Below, piece by piece: positions 50,860 to 61,822 of a stretch of DNA of 64,000 nucleotides; the first letter of the stretch is position 1, and each line of letters opens with the position of its first letter. The DNA lies in assembly GCA_018806915.1 (NCBI GenBank), contig JAGKQI010000079.1, positions 248,001 to 312,000 on the forward strand, given 5' to 3'. The translations under genes were made by a program, and so were the position numbers. This DNA comes from Phytophthora colocasiae (taxonomy: Eukaryota; Oomycota; Peronosporomycetes; Peronosporales; Peronosporaceae). The notes beneath the pieces were generated by a model. It was not told the DNA's origin, ran no database searches, and saw nothing but the letters and a program-made list of their open reading frames with translations.

Positions 50860-53800
50860 CGCCTTCTCCAATCTCAGAGTCTTCCACGACTCTGCCGGCC
50901 TGAAAGAGCTGTTCATACTCTCGCAGTGATAGCCATCTTCGTTCACCATCGGCATCGTTCGGTGCATTCGTTCGTCGCTTCCTGGCATTACGTTGCGGTT
51001 GCAATTCCACCTCCAAGACATACTGTCCCGCAGCGTTTCTTCTTCTTCGCCGTCGCAACTCCACCATAGGTCTACATTGCTGCTCACCGTCATCCTTACT
51101 CGGAGCTGTTCGTTGCGTTCGTTTTGCAGGTTCTCGCGCCGTTGCTGCGTTAACTGGAGCCGTCGTTGCTCCCACAATTTCTCCTGTCGTCTCTGCATTT
51201 GACGTCCGTTCGACCGTGCCTTCATCAATCAATTCGTCCAAGATGTCGTCCGCTACTTTCTGCAAAAACTCAGCAGGGTAGTGATATGCCACCAAAAATG
51301 ACACATGCGCTATTATCAGTTCGCCCTCGTCGTTCTGATCTTCTCTTTGCAGCAAAAAGTTATCGAAACCCGCCGGCTCCAATATTCTCAACGGTCCAAT
51401 CCAATTGTGTACAAGCTTCGAAGCTTTAGCTCCTCGCGGAGGTCGATACATCCAAACTTTGTCACCACTTACAAATGTCTGCCGTTTTCTCACTCTTCGA
51501 TTGTAGTATTTTGCTTGTCGCCTCTGTTCTCGTTCTCGAGCTTCTTCCGCACATTCAACACTGTCCTTTAGTGCCGTCACTAGTTTTCGATGGTACTCAG
51601 TCAAGTCTCCAGCCTCTGTCACATGCGTAGCTCGTAGTAACTCGTTCGGCGTCCGTAACTTACGTCCCATCATTAGTTCGTTAGGAGATAGAGCAACTGT
51701 CGAATGTCTTCCTGAATTGTAGGAATACACTGCAAAGTCTACCCAATTGTCCCAGTCGCACTGCTTCTCGTCGCTCATGTACGTTGCTACACAGTCTTTC
51801 CACGTGCGATGAAATCGTTCAACTAATCCAATCATCTGTGGTCGATATGGTACAGGATTCTTCTGTTGTGCCTGTAACAAGTACATTAACTCGTCGATCA
51901 CTTTGCCAGTCAACTCCGGCGCTCCATCCGTCAACAATTCACGAAATGGTCCGAATTTCAACACGATGTTCTTCATCAAGAAAGCTGCAACATTCTCAGC
52001 TTTGTGCGTCTCCACCGTAGTTGCCACTGCATATCTCGTTACATACTCTAATGCTGCGATCACATATCGTTGTCCGTTGTCTCCAGCAGGTAGCGGTCCC
52101 GCCACATCTAACGCCCAACGATCTCCAACATTTCCACCCCTCAAACTCCTTAGTGGTGGTATCACATCACGCGGTCTCGCTTTCCGGCTTCCACAGTCTT
52201 GGCATCCACGCACCCAACATCGTACTTCTCTCGCTAGGTTTGGCCACCAATAACTCTGTGCAACTCGCGCTTGTGTATGTGTCGTCCGTAGATGTCCAGC
52301 CCAAATCGAATCATGACACTCTTTAAATGCCAATGCCCACAGTGCTGGTGGTAAAATCACACGTATTCCATCCGGAGTCTCAATCACCGCCAACCCGTAG
52401 CTCGTCGTGACGCACATGTTCCGGTATTCGCCTTCCTTGACTAAAGTTTGCACCATTTTGCTCTTCATTTGTGCATCCATGATCTCTTCGTCCGTCAATT
52501 GCAACGTGTCGCCATGTTCTCTTCGCTGTCGTCGTTCTTTTGCACTTCGTTCGGAAAGTTGGTATTGCTGCCGCTGTGACATCGGTACTCGGCGCTGTAC
52601 GTCGTTTGGTCCTCTTATTAGTTGGTGATCGTCCGCAACTCGTTCCTTCGTGTTCCTCGTCTGTTTCGCTGGTCGTCCAAGGTTGTTCATTTCATTCGCG
52701 GATGTTTGCTCGTTAATTGCACGTACGGTTCGTCGTTCTGGCTTGTCATCAGTATCGCTATCGACGTCGTCATCGTGCACCAGCTGCACTTCTCGCGACT
52801 CGCCCGGTGTTCGTTTCAGCGCTTCACCTCGTGACAATGGTCTCTTCTTCGTCGGTGTTTTTGCCGCAGTAACGTTCCGTCGTCTAGTGTCCATCGTTTT
52901 CGTTTTGTGTCGTTCACTAACCGTCCGGCGGTCACAACTCGTAGCCTTAGGTTCCCGCACAGTACTCACAGTACGCGTCACTTCCGGCTCGCATGTATTC
53001 GCGCTCATTCGCTGCTCTGTTCCGGTGCACGCCTTCTCCAGTTCCGAACCATTGACTTCACTAAGTTCTCCGTGCTCATACACCCGTACATTAACGTCAT
53101 TTCTCAGTGTGGTTCGCTGTACCCCATCGGCATCGTTATCGTCGTGTATTGTAGCTCGTCCCTTCGCTAATATCATGGACTCTCGTTCATCGACAGGATC
53201 ACCATCACCCAAATTCCTTTCCGAATCTCGTCCTCGTGGTGTATCACCATGGTCCTCGCCGTCATCCGCCACAGTTCCGCCAGTCGTAGCCGTAATAGAC
53301 ACCGCACTCAATCTCGGGGCCCTTCTTCTTTTCTTTCGTCTTCGGCCAACCGCTGCTTTCACCCTACACATCACAGGTGCTCTCGAAAGCGCATCAGCAA
53401 CTACGTTTGTGTTTCCAGGTCTGTATTCCACGTCAAAGTCGTACTCCTGCAACGTCAACGCCCATCGGTGCAATTTGCCGGTTAAATTTGCGCTCGTCAT
53501 CAACCACTTAAGTGCAGCGTGATCAGTGACTATCACGAATCTTCGTCCATACAGGTAAGGTCGAAACAATTTTATCGCCCACACTACTGCCAGACATTCT
53601 AACTCCGTTATACCGTACTTGGTTTCCGCTTCATTGTTAACTTTGCTCGCGTATGTCACAGGCTTCCAACCCTCACCATCGTTTTGCATTAGACTCGCGC
53701 CCAGGCCTATCGTACTCGCATCAGTAACTAGTCGAAAGGGAAGTTGGAAATCAGGGTAGCGTAACACAGGTTTCGTAGTTAATACTCGTTTCACCTCATC

Positions 53801-56482
53801 AAACGCGGCATCTTGCGATGGCCCCCAATCCCAATGTACGTTCTTCCTCAACAACTTCGTTAGCGGTTCCATCATCGATCCGAACCCCTTCACAAATTTT
53901 CGGTAGTATCCAGCCAAGTGCACAAACCGCTTCACTTCCTTAGCGTCCTTCGGCTTCGGGAATTCACGTACAGCATTCACCAATCGATCTAGTGGCCGCA
54001 CGCCTTCCTTACTCAATTCATGTCCGAGATACTCCATCGTCTCCGTTGCAAACACACATTTCTTCAACTTCAAAGTCAGACCAGCATTGGACAATCGTTC
54101 CAACACACACGCCAACTCCAAAATATGTCGTTCGATTCCGCCTTTAGTGTAGATCACAATGTCATCTAAGTAGACTAAGCATGTAGTCCAGGTTAATCCG
54201 CGTAGTACACTGTTCATCATACGTTGGAATGTCGAAGGTGCGTTCATCAGTCCAAATGGCATCCTCGTGAACTGATACAGTCCTTGCTTCGTAGTAAAGG
54301 CCGTCTTCGCTTTGTCGTTCAACGCCATCAGAATCTGCCAATACCCCGCTTTCAAATCAAGAGTAGTAAACAAAAGTGATCCCCCCAAAGATTCTAAGGT
54401 TTCGTCGATTCGTGGTAGCGGATATACATCTCTCCGAGTGATCTTATTCAGTGCTCTGTAGTCTACACAGAACCGTACCTCGCCATCCTTTTTCCGTACT
54501 AGCACCACAGGAAACCCCCACGCTCCATTGCCTTCCTCGATTACGCCCGCAGCTAGCATCTTCTTCACGTTTTCCTCGATGATGGCATCTTCCGTTTGTG
54601 CTTGACGTCTTCGCTTCATCATGATTGGTGTCGCGTCGCCGGTATCAATGTGATGCTCAATAGGTAGCGCTGTGGCAGGTGGACAGTCATCTTTGTTTGT
54701 CAATAGCTCTGGATAAGCTCGCAATAGCTTCAAGATCAGCTCGCGACTCTCTGTGTCCTGCACTCCAGTCACAACTTCATTCTCGTTGTCCAGTGGCTTG
54801 CTGTCACTCATCTCGTTCAACCACTGCTTCAGTCGATCTCGCTGCAATGCACCATTCATTTCTAGTATCTCAACATCTTCGTCCAGAGGTATCCACGTGC
54901 CGAGATCTTTCTTCGACGGTAGCTTCACTCTTCCGTTCGCTGAGTTCACCATTGGCACCCATGCTTTACCGTTCTGCACCGTCGTCACCGTGGCGCTCAA
55001 CATCACAGCACCCGTTCGTCTACTCGGTACAAATATGCCAACTTCGCCATCAGGAGCTGCTACAGCTACTTCCACCGAAGTCACTGCTCTGCCCTGCAAT
55101 TGCGTTCGCTTAGCCATCCTCACTGCCGCAACACGAGCACCGTTCGCTTCATTCCTAATTCCCTTCGTAGTGTGAAACGGTATGATCACCTTCCGATCAT
55201 CGTCTCGATAGCTCAACTCGTTTCGTTCAAAGTCTATGGTAGCACCGTGCCGTCGTAAAAAGTCAACGCCCAACAGAAAATCACTCGTACAGCCATCGAC
55301 AATGCATGCGTCCACGTATACCGTCTCACCAAACACAGTCTTAAACTGGAACCTCCACATGCCAACCACGTCCAACAAGAAGCCACCTATCCCTTCAACG
55401 TAGTCGATAGGCGCGTCTCCTTCTATTCGATCACCATGTTTCATCCAGTCAGTTCCAGCAATTGTGTAGCGCGCACAACTGTCCAGTTTGATTCCATGCC
55501 AGATATTGTTCACTAACACTTTCGCTGTCGGTAATCCATCCTCAGAGCTCACCGTTGTCTCGTCACAATTATCACTTGTCGAGGATCGATCAGCGTCTCT
55601 TCGTATACGCTTCACCAACTTCACTGGTACTGGTTTCGAACGATTATCCTCTTCATTTGTTCTCGGTTCCGCTTTACGTTGCTCTCGTCGCTTGTTCAAC
55701 GCTTGCAGACCATCAACCGCTGCTTTGATTCGACTCAACCGCACTTCAAGGTCAATACGAGTCTGTTCCGCCTTTGTTTGTTCTGCCAATTCTCGTTCGG
55801 CTCGTATCTTTGCTTGTTGTCGCTGTCGGGCGTCTTTTCGTGCTGCACGCCGTACCAATCGTCGCTGGGCAGTTAGTCGTCGTCGTGCTACCGTCTTCTC
55901 GTCAGGATCATGTGCTGGGATCTTCGCGCCTTCCCCATTTTCAAGCGTTCCGGTCTTCCGTGCCTCTGCTGTTGTTACTCGCTCGGTCGTATCGTCCCCA
56001 AACGCCGCAGCACTCTCAACAGTATCCATTGCTCTCTTTACAGACCCCATCCGTTCGGCGTTGTCGTCTGCTCTATCGTGGTCCGGTATCGCATGTTCAT
56101 CGTGTGCACAACCACTTTGCTCAACCGTAGACATCTCCATTACTGATGCACCGTTCTGTTGACTTGGTTCGTTGGTTTCTCGCTGAATCATAGTCATTTC
56201 ATTGTTTTCTGGCTCATCGTTCATTGATTCTAGCGTAGCCTCATCCACTTGGGTCCTCGGTTGCTTCGCCGTCGTCATTCCAGGTCGCACCGTCGCCACG
56301 TAGATTGCCGCTCGTTCATCATCACGTTCTTCTTCGTTCAGTTTCATTCCAGTTATTACCGCGTTCACTCGAGCCACCGCTTGTCTCTGAATCTCCGTCA
56401 TCGTCGTAGGTCGTTCGACTGCCGGTTTTCCATCCACATCGCGTCGGTCTTCGATTACATTTCGTCGGGGAGTCACATACAC
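50855..56482 (-). CDS. Gypsy element pol polyprotein (PR, RT, RNase H, integrase)
   Basis: Unbroken 1875-codon frame. A Glu/Arg-rich N-terminal part precedes an aspartic-protease-like region (KLDSCARYTIAG, about residue 332, with Cys where Gly is usual, and DFLLGVDFLRRHGA). RT follows, with FCVDYRALNKITRRDVYPLP, TLDLKAGYWQI, FGLMNAPSTFQRMM and YLDDIVIYTKGG (residues 771-774 for YLDD). RNase H has VTDASTIGLGASL, ELECLAVVWAIK and FVIVTDHAALKWL. The integrase has HLRTTHTQARVAQSYWW with CQDCGSRKA (HHCC), RWALDVAGPLP, LLTDGAPELTG and YRPQMIGLVERFHRTW (D,D,E). The first codon of the frame is GTG, so pol is probably made by frameshift from gag. No chromodomain was seen. Confidence 0.92.
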   Translation of the reverse strand: MYVTPRRNVIEDRRDVDGKPAVERPTTMTEIQRQAVARVNAVITGMKLNEEERDDERAAIYVATVRPGMTTAKQPRTQVDEATLESMNDEPENNEMTMIQRETNEPSQQNGASVMEMSTVEQSGCAHDEHAIPDHDRADDNAERMGSVKRAMDTVESAAAFGDDTTERVTTAEARKTGTLENGEGAKIPAHDPDEKTVARRRLTAQRRLVRRAARKDARQRQQAKIRAERELAEQTKAEQTRIDLEVRLSRIKAAVDGLQALNKRREQRKAEPRTNEEDNRSKPVPVKLVKRIRRDADRSSTSDNCDETTVSSEDGLPTAKVLVNNIWHGIKLDSCARYTIAGTDWMKHGDRIEGDAPIDYVEGIGGFLLDVVGMWRFQFKTVFGETVYVDACIVDGCTSDFLLGVDFLRRHGATIDFERNELSYRDDDRKVIIPFHTTKGIRNEANGARVAAVRMAKRTQLQGRAVTSVEVAVAAPDGEVGIFVPSRRTGAVMLSATVTTVQNGKAWVPMVNSANGRVKLPSKKDLGTWIPLDEDVEILEMNGALQRDRLKQWLNEMSDSKPLDNENEVVTGVQDTESRELILKLLRAYPELLTNKDDCPPATALPIEHHIDTGDATPIMMKRRRQAQTEDAIIEENVKKMLAAGVIEEGNGAWGFPVVLVRKKDGEVRFCVDYRALNKITRRDVYPLPRIDETLESLGGSLLFTTLDLKAGYWQILMALNDKAKTAFTTKQGLYQFTRMPFGLMNAPSTFQRMMNSVLRGLTWTTCLVYLDDIVIYTKGGIERHILELACVLERLSNAGLTLKLKKCVFATETMEYLGHELSKEGVRPLDRLVNAVREFPKPKDAKEVKRFVHLAGYYRKFVKGFGSMMEPLTKLLRKNVHWDWGPSQDAAFDEVKRVLTTKPVLRYPDFQLPFRLVTDASTIGLGASLMQNDGEGWKPVTYASKVNNEAETKYGITELECLAVVWAIKLFRPYLYGRRFVIVTDHAALKWLMTSANLTGKLHRWALTLQEYDFDVEYRPGNTNVVADALSRAPVMCRVKAAVGRRRKKRRRAPRLSAVSITATTGGTVADDGEDHGDTPRGRDSERNLGDGDPVDERESMILAKGRATIHDDNDADGVQRTTLRNDVNVRVYEHGELSEVNGSELEKACTGTEQRMSANTCEPEVTRTVSTVREPKATSCDRRTVSERHKTKTMDTRRRNVTAAKTPTKKRPLSRGEALKRTPGESREVQLVHDDDVDSDTDDKPERRTVRAINEQTSANEMNNLGRPAKQTRNTKERVADDHQLIRGPNDVQRRVPMSQRQQYQLSERSAKERRQRREHGDTLQLTDEEIMDAQMKSKMVQTLVKEGEYRNMCVTTSYGLAVIETPDGIRVILPPALWALAFKECHDSIWAGHLRTTHTQARVAQSYWWPNLAREVRCWVRGCQDCGSRKARPRDVIPPLRSLRGGNVGDRWALDVAGPLPAGDNGQRYVIAALEYVTRYAVATTVETHKAENVAAFLMKNIVLKFGPFRELLTDGAPELTGKVIDELMYLLQAQQKNPVPYRPQMIGLVERFHRTWKDCVATYMSDEKQCDWDNWVDFAVYSYNSGRHSTVALSPNELMMGRKLRTPNELLRATHVTEAGDLTEYHRKLVTALKDSVECAEEAREREQRRQAKYYNRRVRKRQTFVSGDKVWMYRPPRGAKASKLVHNWIGPLRILEPAGFDNFLLQREDQNDEGELIIAHVSFLVAYHYPAEFLQKVADDILDELIDEGTVERTSNAETTGEIVGATTAPVNAATAREPAKRTQRTAPSKDDGEQQCRPMVELRRRRRRNAAGQYVLEVELQPQRNARKRRTNAPNDADGERRWLSLREYEQLFQAGRVVEDSEIGEGV

Positions 56483-56505
56483 ATTCGGACGTCGTATTCC
56501 CCGTA

Positions 56506-58482
56506 CTACGCCCGGTTTTCGTTTCCCTCCGACCGTTTCGTTGCCACGGCTCGCTTCTGCAGGTACTCGTCATTCCGCTTCTTGGCTTCTTCGTTAGTGC
56601 AGTCTCGCGCAAAATGTCCACGCTGCTGACACGCATAACATCTCGGCTTCTCGGTGCATTGTGATGACCAGTGTCCTTCCTTTCCGCAGTGAAAACACGC
56701 TCCAGGTGGTTGTTGTTCTCGTCCTCCAGCCGTTTGTCGTACTTCCACAATTCGGGTCGTGCCATAGTGACCTTCATCAGCCGCTGCTCGTTTTACCGCC
56801 GCTGTTGCCGTAGCTGTTTTTGGTCGCTTGATTCGTGGTGCTTCCTTTTCTTCGTCTGAACTAGAGTCAACCATCGTTCGTTTTGCTGGTTTCCTCATCT
56901 TCGGCTTGATGTCATCCGGTTTGAATTTCGGCTTCGCTTTCTTTTTCTCAGGCTTTGATTTCACCGCCCAGTATCTGCCATTCCAAGATTTCCCAGGTGG
57001 AAACTCGTACACCCCCGCAGGTCCGTTGTAAATTCCTTGCTGATTGTTACACACTGCCATCGCGTCTGATACTTGTTTTTTCACGGCATTTCCATTCACA
57101 GTCTCTCCCGGTTTCTCAATAGGGATCGTCAAGGTACCCACACCTGGAATAACTACCATCCGTTTCTCTTCACTGGCCATCGTCGATACAGTTGAATCTG
57201 AGGGTGTCGTCGGATTCACTCCTAACATTGTTGGCACGGCATAGTCCATCGGGTCATCTATCTCAATCGCTTTCTCCACTGCTTCTTCCAGCGTCACAGG
57301 TCTCGGTGGTTGCTTTACTAATTGGCGTACTGTTCTATCCAGACATCGGTAGAATTGGGCAAGGAACACACGTTCACTGACTTCGTTTCTATCCGCAGCT
57401 TCTCGTAGACCAGCAGCGAAGTCGGCATAAGGCTCATCTTTAAACCTGTATCTGGAATTCACTCTCGCTTCCGCGGCCGACTTGTCTACTCGTGGTCCAT
57501 AACGTCTCAACAGCGCCACTTTCAGCTTCGTCCAGGTACGATCTTTCCTGTGTAATCTTCGATCCATATTAACCCACCAGCGTGCTGCACTCTCCATTAG
57601 CTTATTACCCAGTATGAAGTACAACGAGCGATCAGACCATTCGCCACGTCCTGATTCCCGGGCTCCTTTCAAGGCTAAATCAATACGATCCACCCACGTA
57701 GACACAGAAGCTCTCGGTGTCGGTGTAAAACTCGGCAACTCCAAATCTTTGATATTTCGCGCCCGTCGTTTGCGTCGGTGGCCTCGTTCTTCCGATCGTC
57801 TATATGCCCGTCGCTCATTCCGGCCGCGTCGTTCTTGGCGGTCACGTCGTTCTCTCGCTCTGTCTCGTTCTTGATGTTCATGCCGACGCCTCCTTTGTCG
57901 TGGTCTCTGGTGTCGCCGGTGATGGTCCTCAGAATAGTTGCTGGATTCACTGCTTTCATCGTGGCTAGATTCTTCGCCGGAGCTTTCGTCCGAACCGTCC
58001 CTGTCATTGTCGTACGGTCGTCCACGATCACTATCACTGTCGCTATTATCAGAGCTATCACCGTCATCTGGTGGTGAGTCTCCACGTTCTTCTCGTCGGG
58101 GTGGTGATCTAGATCGTTGTTGCCGTGGTTCTCTCCTCTCGTGTCGGTCAGTTGATCGTCTGCGTCCGTTTCCACGGTCCCGTCGTTGACTTCGCGATCT
58201 CCGCTCGTTTTTTCCCCGACTTCGATATTTCTTTCGTGGCGTTCCCCGTTCTCGTGGTCGCTGTGGTGCCCGTGGGCCGTCCGTATTTCCTTGATTTTCC
58301 CTCGATCCCGTTGTCTCCGCCTGAGGTCGTTCCTTTAACTCATTGTTCGCGTCAGGGAACCGCTTCGCCACATGTGTCGTCAATCTCTGCAAGCCGACTG
58401 CTAGTTCGCGTATTCCTTCCGGTACTGTGTCCCCTTCCACGGCTTCACTCCGGGATACTGCTGTCTCCAATCGTTTGATCAT
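56506..58482 (-). CDS. Gypsy element gag (nucleocapsid) protein
   Basis: 658-codon frame ending 24 nt before the pol frame is first scored. An Arg/Ser/Asp/Glu-rich N-terminal half, a Retrotrans_gag-like middle (RWWVNMDRRLHRKDRTWTKL, then YADFAAGLREAADRNE), a Lys-rich linker and two zinc knuckles near the end: CFHCGKEGHWSSQC and CYACQQRGHFARDC (CX2CX4HX4C). The ATG at 58482 is internal to the original gag; the first part of gag lies on the far side of the MULE (61936-62310) and is one base out of frame with this one. Confidence 0.88.
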   Translation of the reverse strand: MIKRLETAVSRSEAVEGDTVPEGIRELAVGLQRLTTHVAKRFPDANNELKERPQAETTGSRENQGNTDGPRAPQRPRERGTPRKKYRSRGKNERRSRSQRRDRGNGRRRSTDRHERREPRQQRSRSPPRREERGDSPPDDGDSSDNSDSDSDRGRPYDNDRDGSDESSGEESSHDESSESSNYSEDHHRRHQRPRQRRRRHEHQERDRARERRDRQERRGRNERRAYRRSEERGHRRKRRARNIKDLELPSFTPTPRASVSTWVDRIDLALKGARESGRGEWSDRSLYFILGNKLMESAARWWVNMDRRLHRKDRTWTKLKVALLRRYGPRVDKSAAEARVNSRYRFKDEPYADFAAGLREAADRNEVSERVFLAQFYRCLDRTVRQLVKQPPRPVTLEEAVEKAIEIDDPMDYAVPTMLGVNPTTPSDSTVSTMASEEKRMVVIPGVGTLTIPIEKPGETVNGNAVKKQVSDAMAVCNNQQGIYNGPAGVYEFPPGKSWNGRYWAVKSKPEKKKAKPKFKPDDIKPKMRKPAKRTMVDSSSDEEKEAPRIKRPKTATATAAVKRAAADEGHYGTTRIVEVRQTAGGREQQPPGACFHCGKEGHWSSQCTEKPRCYACQQRGHFARDCTNEEAKKRNDEYLQKRAVATKRSEGNENRA

Positions 58483-58743
58483 CTTCGTAAAGTCTTCCAG
58501 TTCGGCATCGGTTGGACTTCCCTCTGTCTGTTCTGCAAGTGATTCGGGGAGAAACTAACGAGGGCCCTCATCGGGAGAGCCCTCGCACATAAAAGCCCAT
58601 AAAAGGATAGACGAAACCGGTAAATACCGGTTATGATATCTGTAGACGACTGAAACGTCGTACACCAAATGTTTCCAAAATGGTTGGAGCTAGAGCGATG
58701 GTACACTCTGAATACGAGTGACCACAATTAAATACGCTCTGTA

Positions 58744-60832
58744 ATGGACACTATCGCTGATAGAGCGGTTCTCATAGCCCCTCCGCCGGCTATTGTACAT
58801 TCTTCTCACGATGAGGCAGAGGCAGCGCTTCATGAGTGGACCAAAATACACGGATACAATGTATCGCGCCGTCGAGTACGCAGGACATCCTCCGCAGGCG
58901 ATGTATGGGCGCGTAACTACGAATGTGATCGTGCAGGAGCACCTAAAAACACTCAGCGGCTTGCGGAGGAAGACAGAGTCCGTACACAACGTGGATCTAA
59001 GCGCTCTAAATGCCCCATGCGAATCGCTATTCATGCTGCCAGCAAAGATGACGTCTCTGGTCCCTGGAAGATTGTACACACGAAGAAGCGAGCTACACAA
59101 TCACGAGCCATCACAAGATATTCGTGTGCATTCTGCTCATCGACGTCGAGATGCTGCTGCGAATCTACTTGCGCCTGTGAGCAACATGCAATCCCTGGTA
59201 GACATTCAAACTGCCGCTGGTGTAACGGTATCGCGCATTCAAACAACGATACGCAGCGCTAATCCCAGTACATTAGTGGTTGCCAAGGACATTGCTAACG
59301 CCAAAAGTGCCGCTCGGCGCAGGGAATTGTCCTTGTCGACGGTAACAGAGGCGGTTTTCAAGAAACTCAAGGCTAACAAGTTTTTCTACAAATGGACTAT
59401 TAACCCGGAGACCGACGAGTTGAAGCGTCTGTTTTGGGCGCATCCGGCTACAACAGCTCTCTACAAAGACCACAGCGACATCTTAATCGCAGACTGCACG
59501 TACAAGACAAACAAGTACAAGCTGCCATTGCTGAACATCATAGCGATCACAGGTTGTAACACGGTCTTGCCAGTAGCGCAATGTTGGCTACCTGGTGAGG
59601 AGACGGACGACTACATGTGGGCTTTTAACATGCTTCGACTTCTGATGATTGAGTACCACATTGACGGTCCTCACGTCATTCTGACCGATCGTGATCTAGC
59701 TTGCATGAATGCACTAGACAAAGTGTTTCCAGACACTCCGGCGATGGTATGCCGCTGGCACATGAACAAGAATGTCGAGGCCAAAGCAAGGAAGCACTTA
59801 GGGCAGGTCGATGTTCCTAATCCAGCTCCCGGACAACCGAAAAAGGAGAATTCGTGGCAAACGGATTCGTTCATGGCAACATTTTACGAAGCGGTGGAGG
59901 CCGAAACAGAGACAGAGTTCGAAGAGAAGCGACTTGAACTCAAGCAGAAAAGTTCGATTGTCTCGGATTATCTCGATCGACATTGGTGGAAGTATAAAAC
60001 TCGCATAGCAAAGCACTGTACTAACCGCTACCGCCACTATGGGATCCGGGATACGTCAACTGTTGAGGGAACTCATGCTACCATCAAGGCGAAGCTCAGA
60101 AACAAGTCAAGGGACCTCCTTACCGTTTTCAACAAGCTAGAGAGTTGGTGGTCCTCAACGGCTAGCGAAACGAGCTTGAAACTGGAGCAAAATGCGACGA
60201 TCATACCTCACGTCTTACAAAAAAACAAGGACTCCCGTGTCGTGCGCATCATCTCTGTGTGGGCACTGACAGCTACGCATAAACTCTGGACCGATGCCAA
60301 AACAATTGTGAACAGCAGAATAGAGCGGAGTGCATGCACGGGCTTGTTCAGATCTATCCACGGTCGTCCTTGCATTCACGAGCTCATCGCGATCATTGAG
60401 TCTAACGGCTCACGCTACCTACAACCGGGCGATTTTGATAAACATTGGTGGATCCGACGAAACGTTCCAGGTCAGACTCAACATCGAATCCACGAACCAG
60501 CCACTCTACGACAGCGCCACAACAAAAGGTCTTCAAATTCGCAGCACAGAGCAAACCAAGGGCCTCGGGGTACCGGCAGAGACCCAATTCTCAGCGAACG
60601 GATTGATCTCAATCACCCTGCTTCTCCACCATTTTCCTCACCCCCACCACTCGATGAGAGCATCTTTGGTTCAGTTGGTTCAGATACTGTCATTGCCTTT
60701 GAGAGTCCCTGGATTCCCAGTCGAACATGGGAGTACGCAGGTCGGCAACCTTACACTGAAGCTGTGGCATCACACGTGGATAACGAAGATGATGCAGTAG
60801 AAGAGTGTGAGGAACTGTATTTTTCGTTTTGA
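58744..60832 (+). pseudogene. MULE transposase with FAR1-type DNA-binding domain, one frameshift
   Basis: ATG at 58744 starts a FAR1/WRKY-GCM1-like zinc-binding region: SHDEAEAALHEWTKIHGYNV, YECDRAGAPKN, SKCPMRIAIHAA and WKIVHTKK. At about 59090 the frame changes by one base and the other frame supplies SELHNHEPSQDI, the expected HNH part of the finger. The MULE catalytic domain follows in that frame to 60832: DILIADCTYKTNKYKLPLLN (first Asp), VILTDRDLACMNALDKVFP (second Asp) and VCRWHMNKNVEAKA, with STVEGTHATIKAKL downstream. The rest of the frame is unbroken. The single frameshift may be recent or may be a short intron not recognised here. Confidence 0.85.
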
Positions 60833-61006
60833 GTACATTTAACAATTTGCTAGTACATATTTGTTTTCTTCACATGGGTTTCGGCTCTCATATACGTATT
60901 TCATAACTACGAATAAAAAGATACTAATTCAAATTGAAGTTGAGAACAACTTCAATTTCGTTTTTTATTTTTCAAATTAACACCTGCTCATGTTCCTTGT
61001 GCGTTC

Positions 61007-61822
61007 TCATCTTGTGGACGCGAAGCTGCTCTGGTTTGTGTAAGTTGCAGGGCATATTTCGCAGGCAAACTCTCCGTTTTTGCCTTCTCGCTTGCGCTTG
61101 AGTTTGTTTGCGTTACCTTCTGGGTTTTTGTCGCAGTAGAATCTGTGCTTTCGGAGTGAAGGTCCCTTCAGCATCTTGACGCCACAATGCTTGCATTCGC
61201 CATGCTCTGGTAGCACATTTTGTACCACGTCAGGCGTCCAACGAACCCCTTCGTAGCTGAGGTAGCAATGGATTCGGTGGTTCTCGGTGGCGTACGGCAT
61301 GCCGTTGTGGACTAAATCCCCCCTGAACAGAACGCAAAATCCCACTGGGATGTTTATCACGCGTGATCTGGACTCGCACCTTGCTTTTAAACAACCCACG
61401 TAGACCCGAAGTACCGTGTCAGGCTCTAGCGCAAAAATCATGCTCCCAGGAACACCGTCCGGGTGATTTTGGCGAGCTGTAGCCATATCGGACTCTTGGT
61501 AGTCTTGGTGGGGCTCCTGCTCCGTACCGCCAGGTTTCGAGCGTATGAAGGAGAATACACCCGGCTTCCACCCCGGGTGGATCATTGCAATAACCACCAG
61601 AAGGGCTTTTTGCAACTCCAACAGTGACGACGACATTCGTGTCGCGTCGACGCGTGATTGTTCGCGGAATTGATCATTCCTACCACCGACACGGTTGAAA
61701 ACACCCGCATACGTCCTTGCCTTGGCTTCTTGCAACAGAGTAGGAACTACAGTGTCAGGCAACACTAGCCCCACGGGGAGAAACCCGTTCGGCAGCAACG
61801 GGCCTGCTGCGACTTGCTTCAT
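61007..61822 (-). CDS. 2OG-Fe(II) dioxygenase-like protein with zinc fingers, MULE cargo
   Basis: 271-residue frame inside the MULE, opposite the transposase. A double-stranded beta-helix-like core has the iron and 2-oxoglutarate ligands in the family spacing: EPHQDYQES (His105, Asp107), GDLVHNGMPY (His172) and ENHRIHCYLSY (Arg183, eleven residues after the distal His). It is followed by a C2HC finger (CKHCGVKMLKGPSLRKHRFYC, Cys210 to Cys230), a basic linker and the start of a C2H2 finger (CEICPATYTN). The frame stops at 61007, but the next frame supplies EQLRVHKMRTHKEHE, so a one-base shift at the end has probably cut the last finger. Such a protein could oxidise DNA or protein at a site chosen by the fingers. 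The substrate is unknown, and no ligand is missing. Confidence 0.72.
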   Translation of the reverse strand: MKQVAAGPLLPNGFLPVGLVLPDTVVPTLLQEAKARTYAGVFNRVGGRNDQFREQSRVDATRMSSSLLELQKALLVVIAMIHPGWKPGVFSFIRSKPGGTEQEPHQDYQESDMATARQNHPDGVPGSMIFALEPDTVLRVYVGCLKARCESRSRVINIPVGFCVLFRGDLVHNGMPYATENHRIHCYLSYEGVRWTPDVVQNVLPEHGECKHCGVKMLKGPSLRKHRFYCDKNPEGNANKLKRKREGKNGEFACEICPATYTNQSSFASTR

